From Agarophyton chilense (lineage: Eukaryota > Rhodophyta > Florideophyceae > Gracilariales > Gracilariaceae), in contig JARGXX010000095.1 in NCBI GenBank assembly GCA_030374765.1, forward strand, positions 558,001-622,000: a stretch of 64,000 bases of DNA, written 5' to 3'. Within the stretch, counting starts at the first letter, position 1. Every line of letters starts with the position of its first letter. The notes under the pieces were generated by a model. The model ran no database searches. It had not been told where the DNA came from and saw only the letters and a list, made by a program, of their open reading frames with translations. Made by a program: the position numbers and the translations under genes. Shown in pieces: positions 23,990-34,153 of this stretch.

Positions 23990-24593
23990 GGGGTGGCCAT
24001 CAATTTGCCTAAGGACTGAAGCTCAAGCGCACCGTAAGCGCTGGCCATAGGTGCATCGCCGGCAAATTTTTCGTGTCGCGTTTCCGAGATGGTCCATGGG
24101 CTTCTTCTCCCCTGGCGGTTATTGGGACCATCCTTTGTCTCCGCTCTTTCTTTGGCGACCCTCGGCGCTTCGTCCACCGTGGTTTACGTCTGTCACTCCG
24201 CTCGGGTCATTTCCGTCATCTCGTCTTCCCATCGTGGTCCTTTTCCCTTCGTTGCGCGCGATGCCGAACTCGCCTTATTACCCCGTCGGATACGGTCTTC
24301 TTCCTCCGGACTTTGTCTGTTTCCATCTGTTCTCCTATCCATTTCCCGGCGGACCAGCCTGTGGGCAGCGGCACCATGGCTTCGAACAACCATGCCGAGA
24401 GCTCCTCCGTATACCGATTGGCTTATTAGCACCCCGGAAACCGCTATGACCATACCATTGGATGAAATCCGCGGGCAGTGCGTCGTGCCATTCTCCTGTC
24501 CTCTGTGGAAGAATACCAAAGGTTCTCTCATATGTATCTCGACCCAAAGAGTTTCGCTAAGATATCCGATTTCCGGAGCGGCGGCAAGAACGC
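23990..24593 (+). pseudogene. Antisense extra reading frame (aORF) of Ty3 remnant B, cut by host element
   Basis: The plus-strand frames match aORF A and aORF C (SPYYPVGYGLLPPDF, PIHFPADQPVGSGTMASNN, EEYQRFSHMYLDPKSFAKISDF) and share with A the TGA stop at 24463-24465. The homology stops exactly at 24593, where LTR C starts with TGTAACGC. Thus the host Ty3 element was inserted into, or recombined within, this older frame. Its remaining half is not found on the far side of LTR D. Confidence 0.6.
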
Positions 24594-25059
24594 TGTAACG
24601 CAATGACGGGTGGGTCAGCGTACAGGTCTCGACCGGGGGTAGCGTGGTAGAGCGGGTCCTAAGGTTAGAATCCTTGACGTTGCCACTCCCAGAGTATTTG
24701 TTGCAATGGGCTGGCGTTTACTGCGTAGTCCTAAAGGTTGGAGCTATGGAAACGATGCCTTGAAGACCAAAGGGTGGAACTATTATACCAAAGGGTGGAA
24801 CTATTGTACCAAAGGGGTTTATTTAGTATCCTAACGGTGCCTACCTTACTCTAAGGGAGAAGCGTCACTCGAGCCAAGTAAATAGTACTAACGAGACGCT
24901 GAGCTCTCCCTGGCACTGTAATGCTAATCTACTACACTAATTAAAAAAAATTAATAATCTACAAGAGTCCACCTGAGGTCTACCCTCCACGTGTCGCCTG
25001 TAAGATACCTCAGGCCCCGGCGGTTCACATGGCTGAACCGTTATCATTGCTCCTTCACA
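24594..25059 (-). repeat. LTR C, 3' LTR of the host Ty3 element
   Basis: The 466-bp LTR reads TGTAACGC...CTTCACA on the plus strand, so it runs TGTGAAG...GCGTTACA in element orientation. It holds a tandem 20-21 bp duplication (AAAGGGTGGAACTATT twice, about 24757-24800) that is absent from LTR D. It adjoins the purine tract on its inner side and remnant B on its outer side. Confidence 0.88.
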
Positions 25060-25072
25060 TATCTCCCTCCCT
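25060..25072 (-). promoter_or_regulatory. Polypurine tract of host Ty3 element
   Basis: On the minus strand AGGGAGGGAGATA lies immediately before the 3' LTR. The same tract is kept beside LTRs A and B. Confidence 0.75.
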
Positions 25073-25130
25073 AGGATTCGACCGTCACGACAAAGTCCAA
25101 ATTGCCTTACACAATCCTGAGGTCTGACTC

Positions 25131-26229
25131 GTGTTGGAACTATGGCTTAACCTCCAATCTTGCCATCGGGGTCGGAACGTCGTGATCCTCAGCGTCCTAA
25201 TGGCCTGGGCACGAGCGGTGCCGTGCACGAAATGTCGGCGTCTTATGACCTATCCGGCGGTTAGTTGCTCTCCTTACCTGTGGGCGCGACGGGGCGTCGC
25301 ATCTCCACCGTCCTCGGAGGTACCAGTGCGTAAGAGCTCACCTTTGGCTCCAGGTTGGCAATTAGTTCACCTAAGGTACTATACGCGCAACGAAGGGGGT
25401 TCCTTGCCGCTTTTCCTATCCTTTGGTATTCTTTTGGCGACCCTACGCGCGTTTTCCGCCGTGAATAACGTTGCGCGTTTCGTCCATTCAAGGTCAATTG
25501 AGTCATCCTGCCCGATTCGGTTTCATCTTTCCTTCTTCGCGTCGCGGTATTCCTCCATTGGTCGCGCACGATTCTGCGATCGCCTTATAAGCCCGTCGGA
25601 CATTCCATTCTACCTCCGGGCTATGTTGCTTCCGTCGTTTTTCCTGTCCATTTCCCGGCGAACCAACGTGTGGGCAACCGCACCATGGCTTCGAACAACC
25701 AAGCAGGGAGCCCCTCGGGATACCAAGTGGCTTACAATATCCCGGAGACCGCTATGACCATACCATCGGACGAAATCCGCGGGCAGTACATCATGCCTTT
25801 CTGCCGTCCCGTTGGTATTACTGCCTCGATGAACATTGCAACAGTCCTGAGTGAAGCTTACTCCTGGTCGCGTCGCTCGGTGCGCTAAGCCGCGGTTGTC
25901 CAAACGGGTCAGCATCTGAAGACCGCTTTGGTCAATATCCTCTAGAAGAAGACGCAGGTGATGTCTTATAGGGTTACTGCCGACTTGGATGCCCGGTATG
26001 GTCTAAATTTGAGCGACTGGGAGGATTCCGATGATGACAATAGTTCTTGAGGTGAATCTCCGCCGAAGAAGCGAGCTCGGCTCGCTGGGCCCGGTTCTTG
26101 TGGCCTACTTAGCTCCTTGGGTGACTGTTGTCCTGGTTTTGCTCCTGCAGATTCCAATGAGGACGATGAAGTTACGCCTGCGCCGCCCCCGTGAGTCCTG
26201 TTGGTGTTCCGAGGGCTTTCGCTACCCTT
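25131..26229 (+). pseudogene. Antisense extra reading frame (aORF) of the host Ty3 element
   Basis: It lies between the integrase/chromodomain end (about 26.3 kb) and the 3' LTR, on the strand opposite to pol. Long open pieces are 25131-25757 and 25670-25885. A later frame at about 25920-26215 reads an acidic run (WEDSDDDNSS), a basic PPKKRARL at about 26057-26080 that looks like a nuclear localisation signal, then a Pro-rich tail. SPYKPVG, IHFPANQ-like and MASNNQAG parts match aORF A and B. No known family was recognised. Several frameshifts and stops mean it is decayed. The parallel aORF of the inner Ty3 element (48.0-49.7 kb) suggests a shared accessory function. Confidence 0.6.
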
Positions 26230-26299
26230 GAAGTCATGGTGAGGGCTGTTCTGCCTCTGTTAGTTGTCAAATAAATTAATGCTTGTGCTTTCGCAAGGT

Positions 26300-27990
26300 C
26301 GTTTTTGTATCTCAAATGTGCGTGCCCCCGGACGGCGTCCAATCTTGAGAGCATCTTGGGTCTTCCTCACGTGTCTCCGAAGGACTGACCTTGTTCCCTG
26401 ATGCGGGAGCTACGACAAACCGTCGTGCTCCGGGAAACCGTCGTGTTGGGGGGCCTTTTGGAAGGCGTTTTGGGATTATTCCGACCAGAGGGTGCCCCCT
26501 CTTGAAGGCCGCGCTCCGTGCGGCTGATTCTGCGCCAATAACGGGCGATAGAATTAGCCGGAATAGATTGAGGCTCTTTTCATGTGTTTTTTTCAGGTGT
26601 GTAGCCGAACCAACAGACGCGATAGCGACTAGTTCCATCTTCTCCCCGAGCGGCAGAGATGATACGATCAATCACATACACCGGTTGGTATTTATTCTCC
26701 GACAAGAGAGTGTGGTCCAGAGGGGCGAATCCATCCGAGTCGGTTGGAAGAGATGGGTCATCGTCATTGGTATTGAAAATCGGGTCCATGGGGCTAGTCC
26801 GGTCTGCGAGAACTGCCTCAGGGGGTGTGGGTATTTCAGCGTCGACCTGAGGTTGTAGTGATTTCGTTGGGCCAAAGGACTAGGATTTTGGTGACTCGGG
26901 GGAGCTCAGAGCTCGAGTCACTCGATCAATCGATACGGAGTCCTGTAGGCTGTCAATTAGTAACGTAACGGTATGTTCATTGGCCTTAAGGACTTCTTAT
27001 GGTACCGTAGAGCGTGGTAAGAGCTTCCGTGTAGTGTCCTCGAGTTCCTCACTGTCTTTTGGTGGCCGTTCCAGGTAAACCAGGTCTCCTTTCCCAAAGG
27101 TCCTTTTGTTCCAAAAGACTTTGTCGAAATTGATCTTGTAGTGCCGTGTGGCTTTGGTTAGTACAGTTCTGGGCGATTGGATAATGCGGCCATATCGTCG
27201 GCGCGAGTAGCGCTTCGCCTGGGTAGGAATCATTCCTTCGGTTATGTCCCGGGGTATAATAAACTTCTGAAGGTCCCCAGCTGTCGGCGGCGGCGCTCTC
27301 GTCAGCGTGGAGTCGAAAGATGTTGTCCCTGTGGAGGCGTGCAACTGAGTATTGTAGGCGTAAACCAGTGGCTCAACGTAGTAGCCCCAGTGCAATTGGT
27401 GTTCCGATACGAAGTGTGCCAATCGGTCCAGAAGGGTGTGGTTGAAGCGTTCGGCTTGGACATTGGTTTGCGGGTGGTACGCCGTGGTGGTCACATGTTT
27501 AATACCTAAGGTCGCACAATCGTGTGAAAAGAATTTGGATACAAACTGGCTGCCATCATCTGTAAGGAGGTAGATTGGCATGCCATATGGATATACCCAG
27601 TGGGACAAGAAAGCCGTGGGGAAATCCGTGGCTGTTGGCTTTCCTAGGGGTAGGGCTCGGGTAAGTTTGGTAAACCTATCGGTTATAACCAAGACAAACC
27701 GTTTTCCATGGGACGAATTAGGCAGAGGCCCAAGTATATCCATCGCGACAAATTCCATCGGACCTGCAGCGGGGAAGAGCTTCAATTTGGCCTGATAGTT
27801 GGCGCGAGACACTCAGATCTGTGCGCACGATGCACAGTTCCGTGCGATTTGCCATAGGTCTTGCGCCATCAGTGGCCCGTAGAAGAACTTCTTTAGGGTC
27901 TGTTACATTCGTCGACCTCCACGGTGACCAGACAAGCGAGGGAAATGCACGAGGTATAGGAATCGCGCCCTTCGCAAAGTTGGTATTACC
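26300..27990 (-). pseudogene. pol: Integrase and C-terminal chromodomain of host Ty3 Pol
   Basis: The 271-codon open part 27812-26997 holds the rve core (MDILGPLPN with catalytic Asp, TDDGSQF with the second Asp, YHPQTNVQAERFN with the catalytic Glu) and a GPY/F-like end (KGDLVYLERPP). The zinc-binding HHCC segment precedes it (VHFPRLSGHRGG ... NCASCAQ, about 27830-27950). After a stop, 26789-26580 encodes a chromodomain (YVIDRIISA ... SRYRVCWFGYTPEKNT). There TGA replaces the expected TGG codon before KEP. Integrase inserts the cDNA, and the chromodomain typically steers it to heterochromatin marks. Confidence 0.88.
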
Positions 27991-29648
27991 CGTTGGAGTG
28001 CGCCATTCAGCGGTGAGCGGCGACATAGTAGTCCAAATCAGCCATAGTCGAATAGGCATCCAGGGGTTCCTACCAACTGGGCTGCTTCCTTGAAGTACTT
28101 GTCTTTGACCTGCCCCTTTAGGAGTTCCTCAATAGTTATAAGGAGGAGCTCCTTTTCCTCCAGGGCTATCGCGTTAACCTGAGATGGTGTCGAATTGGAC
28201 GGTACTGTCTCCCAGTCCAATAGGGATACTTCGTTCTCTTTTACTTAGGGATCATCCGATTGGACCTTACCCATAAGGTAATCCGTTTCCGTATAAGGCT
28301 GAGGTCCATCGTCTGTAAAGGGGGTAGGAATTAGGTCGTCCAATGGATTGTCGTCAGTTCCGTTGGTAATGATTCACGAGAGGGCATTTGCTCCCTGGGG
28401 CTTGATGCCTGGCCTATAGGTTATCTAGTAGTCAAATTATGAAAGCCTAAGGCGCCACCTAGCGAGGCGTCTTGATGCATCGGTCATATTGAGTAACCTG
28501 CGGAGTGGATCATGGTCTGTCCTAGTGGTAAACCTGGTTTCCTCGAGGTACCGACGGAGTGTCAATATGGACCATAAAATGGCTAGGCATTCCTTTTCGG
28601 TAGTACTGTAGTTTCGCTTTGCGCTGGTAAGCGTTCTGCTCCAATATCCAATAGGTCGATAGTTCTACGGCGACTTTCGTTCCTGTAGCAGTGCGCATCC
28701 CACTGGGACATCAGAAGCATCTGTGTCCAGGACGAAAGGCTTTTTGGGCTTTGGTTAAGAGAATATGAATGGGTTCAGCAATTCGTCCTTTCGGATCTGA
28801 ATTGCCTCGTACTTGTCGTCGGTTAGGGCTTTGAACTACGAAGGTGTTCCCTTCTTCAGCATAGCATTGAGAGGGGCCGAGATCTTCGCAAACCCTTGGT
28901 CGAACCGTTGGTAGACATTGCACAAGCCCACGAAGGATCGTAGTTCCGTGTGGGTACTAGGAGGCTTAGCCTGGCGAATCACATTGGTGGTCCGTGTGGC
29001 TACCTTTAGCTTTCCTGGGAGGACGATGTGACCGAGGTATTCCACTGAGGCCTGGGAAAAAGCGCATTTGCGGAGTTTCAGTGTCACTCTAGCGTCCTGT
29101 AGGATGGTTTACACCTTTTTCACGTGGCGATGATGTTCCTTTACGGTCCGTGAGAAGATTATAACGTCATCCAAACAGACCAGGGCGAGTTTCCATTTGA
29201 CTCTGGACAGTATGATGTCCATTACCCGTTGGAAAGTTGCTGGTGCATTCTTTAAACCAAAGGGCATACGAGTAAATCTGAACAGACCTTTACGGGTGGT
29301 AAAGCTTGTCATCGCTCTCGCATCTTCGGCCAAAGGGATTTGCCAATATCCAGAGTTATCGTCCAGTGTGGTAAATACGACAGCTTCGCCTAAGGAATCA
29401 AGACAGTCATCCATACGGGGCATCGGGTACGATTCCCTCTTGGTTACTGCGTTCAGCTTCCTGTAGTCGGCACAGAACCTGACGGAGCCATCTTTCTTTG
29501 CCAGGAGACCAAAGGGACTTGCCCATTTGGATTGGTTTGGGGACGCCGGCTCTATAACTTGAGCTTTGCGCATCTTGCCCATTTGATCGGTGACAATTTC
29601 CCTACCCTGAAGGCCGGTACGGTATGGGTGCTGGAACTGTGGTCTAGC
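27991..29648 (-). pseudogene. pol: Reverse transcriptase and RNase H of host Ty3 Pol
   Basis: RT blocks are clear: VIEPASPNQSKWASPFGLL, VRFCADYRKLNAVT, FTTLDDNSGYWQIPL, FTRMPFGLKNAPATFQR, then CLDDVIIFS. The usual active-site motif is YLDD, so Tyr is Cys here. After a stop at 29109 come CAFSQASVEYLGHIV and LRSFVGLCNVYQRF. RNase H pieces follow in the same strand: FVLDTDASDVPVGCALLQ, YSTTEKECLAILWSI and RTDHDPLRRLL. Several in-frame stops. The N-terminal edge is cut exactly by the target duplication and LTR of the inner element at 29650-29655; reading resumes at 50565 on the far side. Confidence 0.88.
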
Positions 29649-29649
29649 A

Positions 29650-29654
29650 TCATC
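29650..29654. repeat. Target-site duplication, left copy
   Basis: TCATC directly precedes the left LTR of the inner Ty3 element and recurs directly after the right LTR (50560-50564). Confidence 0.9.
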
Positions 29655-30321
29655 TGTAGTATTCTACTATGTCGGGGAATCCGATAGGATGATTTTTCGC
29701 GAAGACGCGGTTGGAACTCATAAGTGAGTGATGTCATCAAACTTGTGATATGAAACGGCACACCGCGTAGGATGCCAGGAGGCAGGGTATATTAGTGGAA
29801 CACGTGGTATCACGAGTGGACTGGCTTGCAACGGCGCATGTAGTGGCGATCCACGTGGCAGGTTTTACTACCCTTTGTAGCTAGACGTCCATTAGGGACC
29901 ATACCCATACAGTGGTTTGGCTAAGTGGCTGACCACTGGGTATTATTTATATATTTATTTGGGCACTCACCCTGGCACAAAGTATATAGTGCACCAGAGG
30001 TGAGCGCCGACTCCAAGTAAAGGAGACAACATGGGCATCATGACTATTCTGTTCCTCGCTTAGGATTCCTTAACCGGAGATCCGGACGAACTATAATAGA
30101 TAGTCAGCCCCCAACCACTTCACGAGCCGTCTCGTACCTACGTCCCATCAGCGTTTTACAGTTGCACTGTTCACCCTCGCTGGCGAGTAGTGGCCTTACA
30201 CCCCACTTCCAGCTCGCTAGTGTTGTAGCTCTACCTCCCCATTTCCTTCGCCGCAAGCGACCCATCGGCAGTCCGAACGCTGTCGCAGGTGTCTGCTCTC
30301 TCCGTTAGAGCGGATACTACA
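29655..30321 (+). repeat. Left (5') LTR of inner Ty3 element
   Basis: This 667-bp LTR has 8-bp inverted ends TGTAGTAT/ATACTACA and is nearly identical to 49894-50559. It should carry the element promoter; no specific TATA box is claimed. Confidence 0.96.
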
Positions 30322-30323
30322 AG

Positions 30324-30341
30324 TGGTCTCCCGACTTAGAA
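30324..30341 (+). promoter_or_regulatory. Primer-binding site of inner Ty3 element
   Basis: TGGTCTCCCGACTTAGAA lies two bases inside the 5' LTR. It begins TGG, the complement of the tRNA CCA end. The identical 18 bases are the PBS of the host Ty3 element (53308-53291, minus). The primer tRNA would end CTAAGTCGGGAGACCA; I cannot name it. Confidence 0.85.
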
Positions 30342-30452
30342 CAACTGTGGTCATCTGCTTTGAATAATTCGTTCCTGGAACGTGGAATCGATAGCGATAC
30401 TTGGAAGAAGTAGAATCACTACAGTTATCGTTTATCAAACCACCTCCGGCGA

Positions 30453-32691
30453 TTGCGGAATTCATCGTGGTTGAACACGTGGTCGAGAAGTCGAAGACAC
30501 CATTTGGTTCGCACCTGGACTCAGGTTTGGTCTAGGATGCCGAAGACCCAAAGCCAGTCGAGTACTGGTCGCCCCGGTCCTGCGTTACCATCCCCGAAAC
30601 CGAGTCTCGCCTCATCTGTTGAAGCCGGAGAGCGGCTGTATCGTCAAGCGATGTCGCGCTCACGCTCGGTGAATGATGAACGAGATCTCTCGGATGTACC
30701 GGCCCCTGTGGCAGCGGCAGTCACGCCCACCACAGAAGCCGTAGTTGACCCTGAGGTCGTCGGACCTCAAGAAGAGGATGATTTGCGCAGGGACTTGCGT
30801 CGTCTCAAGTCTGAGTCAAGCGCTTCGCATGTGCGCATGGTTGCGTTGGAATCGCAGATCGCTGCTCTTATCGCTGATGTTGAACAATTACGCAGTGCGC
30901 ACCAAGCACTCGTTCGTCAAGACGATGGGAAGCAGGTCTCTGCATCAGTGAAAACACTACGTGAGGATTTGAACGATCTACTGGAGAGGTACGGGAATAC
31001 GCCCGACGCGCTACCCGGCTTAACCGTGGATGTAGAGGAAGTCTTCACTCGAGTTAAACCTCGTTTAGAACGCCTGGAGGCGGCAGTTCATGCGCAGACT
31101 GCTGCTAAACCAGTCGTGCTGGAAGAGGAAGGAGCTCCTTTGGAGAAAGCTCGTTTGAAGAAGTCGGAGTCACGACGTAAGAAGCGGAAGTCCGCACGTG
31201 ATTCGAGTGATGAATCGTCAAGTACGGAGGGTTTCAGTTCCAGTACCGATGATTCTGATGATTCAGATACGTCATATGACGACGACAGTGATGATGGTCA
31301 TCGAAGGTCCCGATCTCGGAAGAAGAACACGTCTTCGTGGTTAATGAGAAAAAAAGGCTCACCTTACAGAACATTGAAGGTGCTCCCGTGCTCGAATCCA
31401 CTTTATCGGAAGGTCCTGAATTACAGGTACTACCTTCTGAAGGTGAAGAGCAAGAAGCGCTCAGGACGCGAAACCGCGAAGGTGAAGGATCACATCAAAC
31501 GATTGAAGATCGGCCTTAATGATTTTATATTTGATGGGAAAACACCCAATTCTCGTTATCGAGTTTCTCACTCGATTCGTTGCCGAAGCAGACACTCTAG
31601 AGATGAGTGAACCACAGGCATTGGTGTCTTTACCACACTTCCTGAAGGGTTTCGCTTTAGAGCAATATCGTTCCGTATGCAGATCATTGACAGGCGATGA
31701 GGGCGGCGTTACCTTATGGCCAGAGGCGGTGCAGTATTTGCTGCGCAGTTACGCGACTTCAAACGCGATACGTCAGGCGATCCTGGACCTCAGAAATGTG
31801 ACCCAATAGCCTGAGCAGGGCGAAGCTGAGTACAGCTCAAGGCTTAACAAAGCTTCAGTCCACTGTGGAAACGTCCACTCGACAGAGGACAAGATTACCT
31901 TGTACACCGACGGGCTGGACCCGAGCATCAAGTCGTTGGTAGCTCGATATCGAGAGAAGCATGGAAGAGTCTCCTTTTTGGAGTTAGTTCAGTTTGCGAA
32001 AGCTGAAGGAGACGCAGCCAGAGCGCGTGGTAGCCTCCGTCGTGCATTGGCTTTTGGAACCTCAATGGGTAAGGAGAAGATCTCCGCCAGAGTTAATCAG
32101 CGCAGCAAACTGCTACATCTGGAATCTCCAGTTGACTCACGAGATTCGTCGTTGGCACCCAAAGGGAGTGACTCGCATGAGGAGGTGGTCCATTTAATGG
32201 AATATACGGACTCTTCTGTACCTACAGTGGATCTCGCACACTCGGAGTCTCAGGACGAGGAAGCCCTAATGGCTATGGAGGGCGGTCGCCCTATATACCG
32301 TCCCTACACGGTGCCACCACAAGGAGGTTTTAAGAACGGGAAACCCGGATGGGTGGATACTCGCACGGCATACCGTTCACAACCTATGTTGACCAACCGT
32401 CGTGACGGTTTGATATGTTATTCATGTTATGGAAAACACCATTTGAGTGCAGAATGCACGCTTCCTGCAAAGGATCTGAGTCGTATCATGACGAATTATG
32501 AAGCACTCTCAGAAGAGGAAAGGAGCCGCGTACCGGCGGGCATGTATTGGAAAGCCAAAAGTTGGTTTTCTCAGACACCAATGCGCCGGACGGACAAGCC
32601 GGTTGCTCAGAATGCTGAATTGTTACAACCCGGAACCCTGGTAGGAAGAGGCGTCTTTGAGGCGAATAAGCCGGTGCAAACGGAAAACTAA
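30453..32691 (+). pseudogene. gag: Gag of inner Ty3 element
   Basis: The first open frame (30453-31610) gives a long N-terminal region with a coiled coil (VRMVALESQIAALIADVEQLR, about residues 127-147). A Lys-rich then Ser/Asp-rich low-complexity stretch follows at 31140-31330. The capsid continues after a frameshift (IEFLTRFVAEADTLEMSEPQ at about 31560-31620; retrotrans_gag fold). An in-frame TAG at 31807-31809 is followed by further capsid (LYTDGLDPSIKSLVARYREK), and the protein ends with a CX2CX4HX4C knuckle CYSCYGKHHLSAEC (32416-32457). Gag packages element RNA. A frameshift and the TAG make this copy defective unless decoded unusually. Confidence 0.85.
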
Positions 32692-32732
32692 GTGAGGGAG
32701 CCCCTAGGGGGTCGGCACTAGTCGATCCCGTA

Positions 32733-33089
32733 GTGCTAACCAGGGAGAGATCGCCTCCCTGCTCCCGCGCTTGGAAGCCCAAGATTCTTTTGAGGCCTCA
32801 GAAATTTCCGCCGTACGGAATCAATCCGCCGGACGGAAAGCGAGTACAGTTTGACTGTGAGTTACATCGTCCTTGGAGACGTTATACTTGCCCGTCAAAA
32901 CGGGAAAATTACCTCATGGTAGTGTCTAAAAGAAACTATAAGGTCTATGCCGACATCGGCTCTGACAGGAATCTGTTATCTCGTCGATTGACTATCCTGG
33001 ACACAGGTGCTGGTCCGAACTTTATACGGGAATCGGAGCTCGCTCCTGCTGACTTAGAACGTATCCGATACCCAGTGCGCAGCATGAGT
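32733..33089 (+). pseudogene. pol: Protease of inner Ty3 element, first part (interrupted by transposon)
   Basis: The frame reads through a linker to TILDTGAGPNFIRESEL (about 32988-33040), with the retropepsin active-site D-T-G. It continues to codon AGT at 33087-33089, where the TNP2-like transposon begins. The second part resumes at 43686 in the same frame, because the inserted length (10,596) is a multiple of three. Confidence 0.85.
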
Positions 33090-33105
33090 GGACAAAATAT
33101 GGCCG
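33090..33105 (+). repeat. Left terminal inverted repeat of TNP2-like transposon
   Basis: GGACAAAATATGGCCG matches the complement of 43670-43685 in 15 of 16 positions. Further ATATGGCC-type copies lie inside it. Confidence 0.8.
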
Positions 33106-34153
33106 TAATATGGCCGTACTTAGACCTTAATTTTATTTAAAATTTCCGGCTAAAAACAGGCCAAAAAATGGCCTGAAATATGCCTTTTAACGTATGCCAA
33201 AATATGGCCGACTATTGTAGGACGAACACTGCACCAACTATGGCAGAGAATTAGAGCACGTCAGCGTACCTCATGAGTCCGAGATCATACGCAAAAAGGG
33301 CGTAATAGGACTAAATTGAGCCGAAACACGGCTGGAAAATTGGGCGAACCAAGTCCATTCTCAGTTCCGATCTGGTTCGAAATAAGAACCCTTCTCCACA
33401 ATCAAGACAAATGATTGTTGGATATGGACGCTTGTTTCTTTCAGTTTCGGACAGATAGAACACCGAATTGTGACCTTATCAGGTCCATTAACTCTCCAAT
33501 ACAACACATATTTCACACCATTTAGGTTCTAGTTCTGGACATAATTTACTCGTAAAATCCACCGAGAGGGGTCTTCTCCAGTCCCACTTCTTATGAAGAT
33601 GATAGTCTCCAAGCTCTCCCATACAAAGATGGAATTTCCCTCACTTAGACTTACTTAGACGAAAAAACTACTTTGTATGATCAAAACTGTATCGCATCTA
33701 GAACTCACACTTGATGCAAGTCAAGCAATGAACAACTACAACCATTTCGTACACCAAGAACCGCCTCATCCAGATTTCAAATCGTACCGTTCGCCCAATC
33801 TATGGTGATATATACGAACTTCATGGTAACACAAAGTTAATCGGGAGTCCTGACACATTGAAATCAAAAGAACGATAGTTGGTTAGTCTGGTGAGGCATA
33901 TGAGGTTTTAATCATGGTTGCAAACGGGAGGAACTCACTGTACGTACTCCGTGGTTGGCGATAGCACCATAAACGTTATGTTGAATATGCTTCGCAATAG
34001 AGTAATTTTGAACATGATATCGTTTGTGAAAGGTTAGGGACCTGGAGCAGTTAGAGGTGTTAGCCAGCAGAGCCCGCATAAATCAATGAAGGCGAGTGTA
34101 CTTACAATAGGAAACATGTCATTAGCAACACGACAGGACTATCACAAAGTCTC
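33106..34153. other. Left subterminal region of the transposon
   Basis: No gene is recognised. Motifs related to AATATGGCCG recur within the first 120 bp (about 33107, 33142 and 33201), as in the subterminal transposase-binding repeats of CACTA elements. The remainder is AT-rich. Confidence 0.55.

Noticed and set aside
24051..24598. Three overlapping plus-strand frames as separate genes
   Set aside because: They are alternative frames of one decayed antisense reading frame, as shown by alignment with copies A and C.
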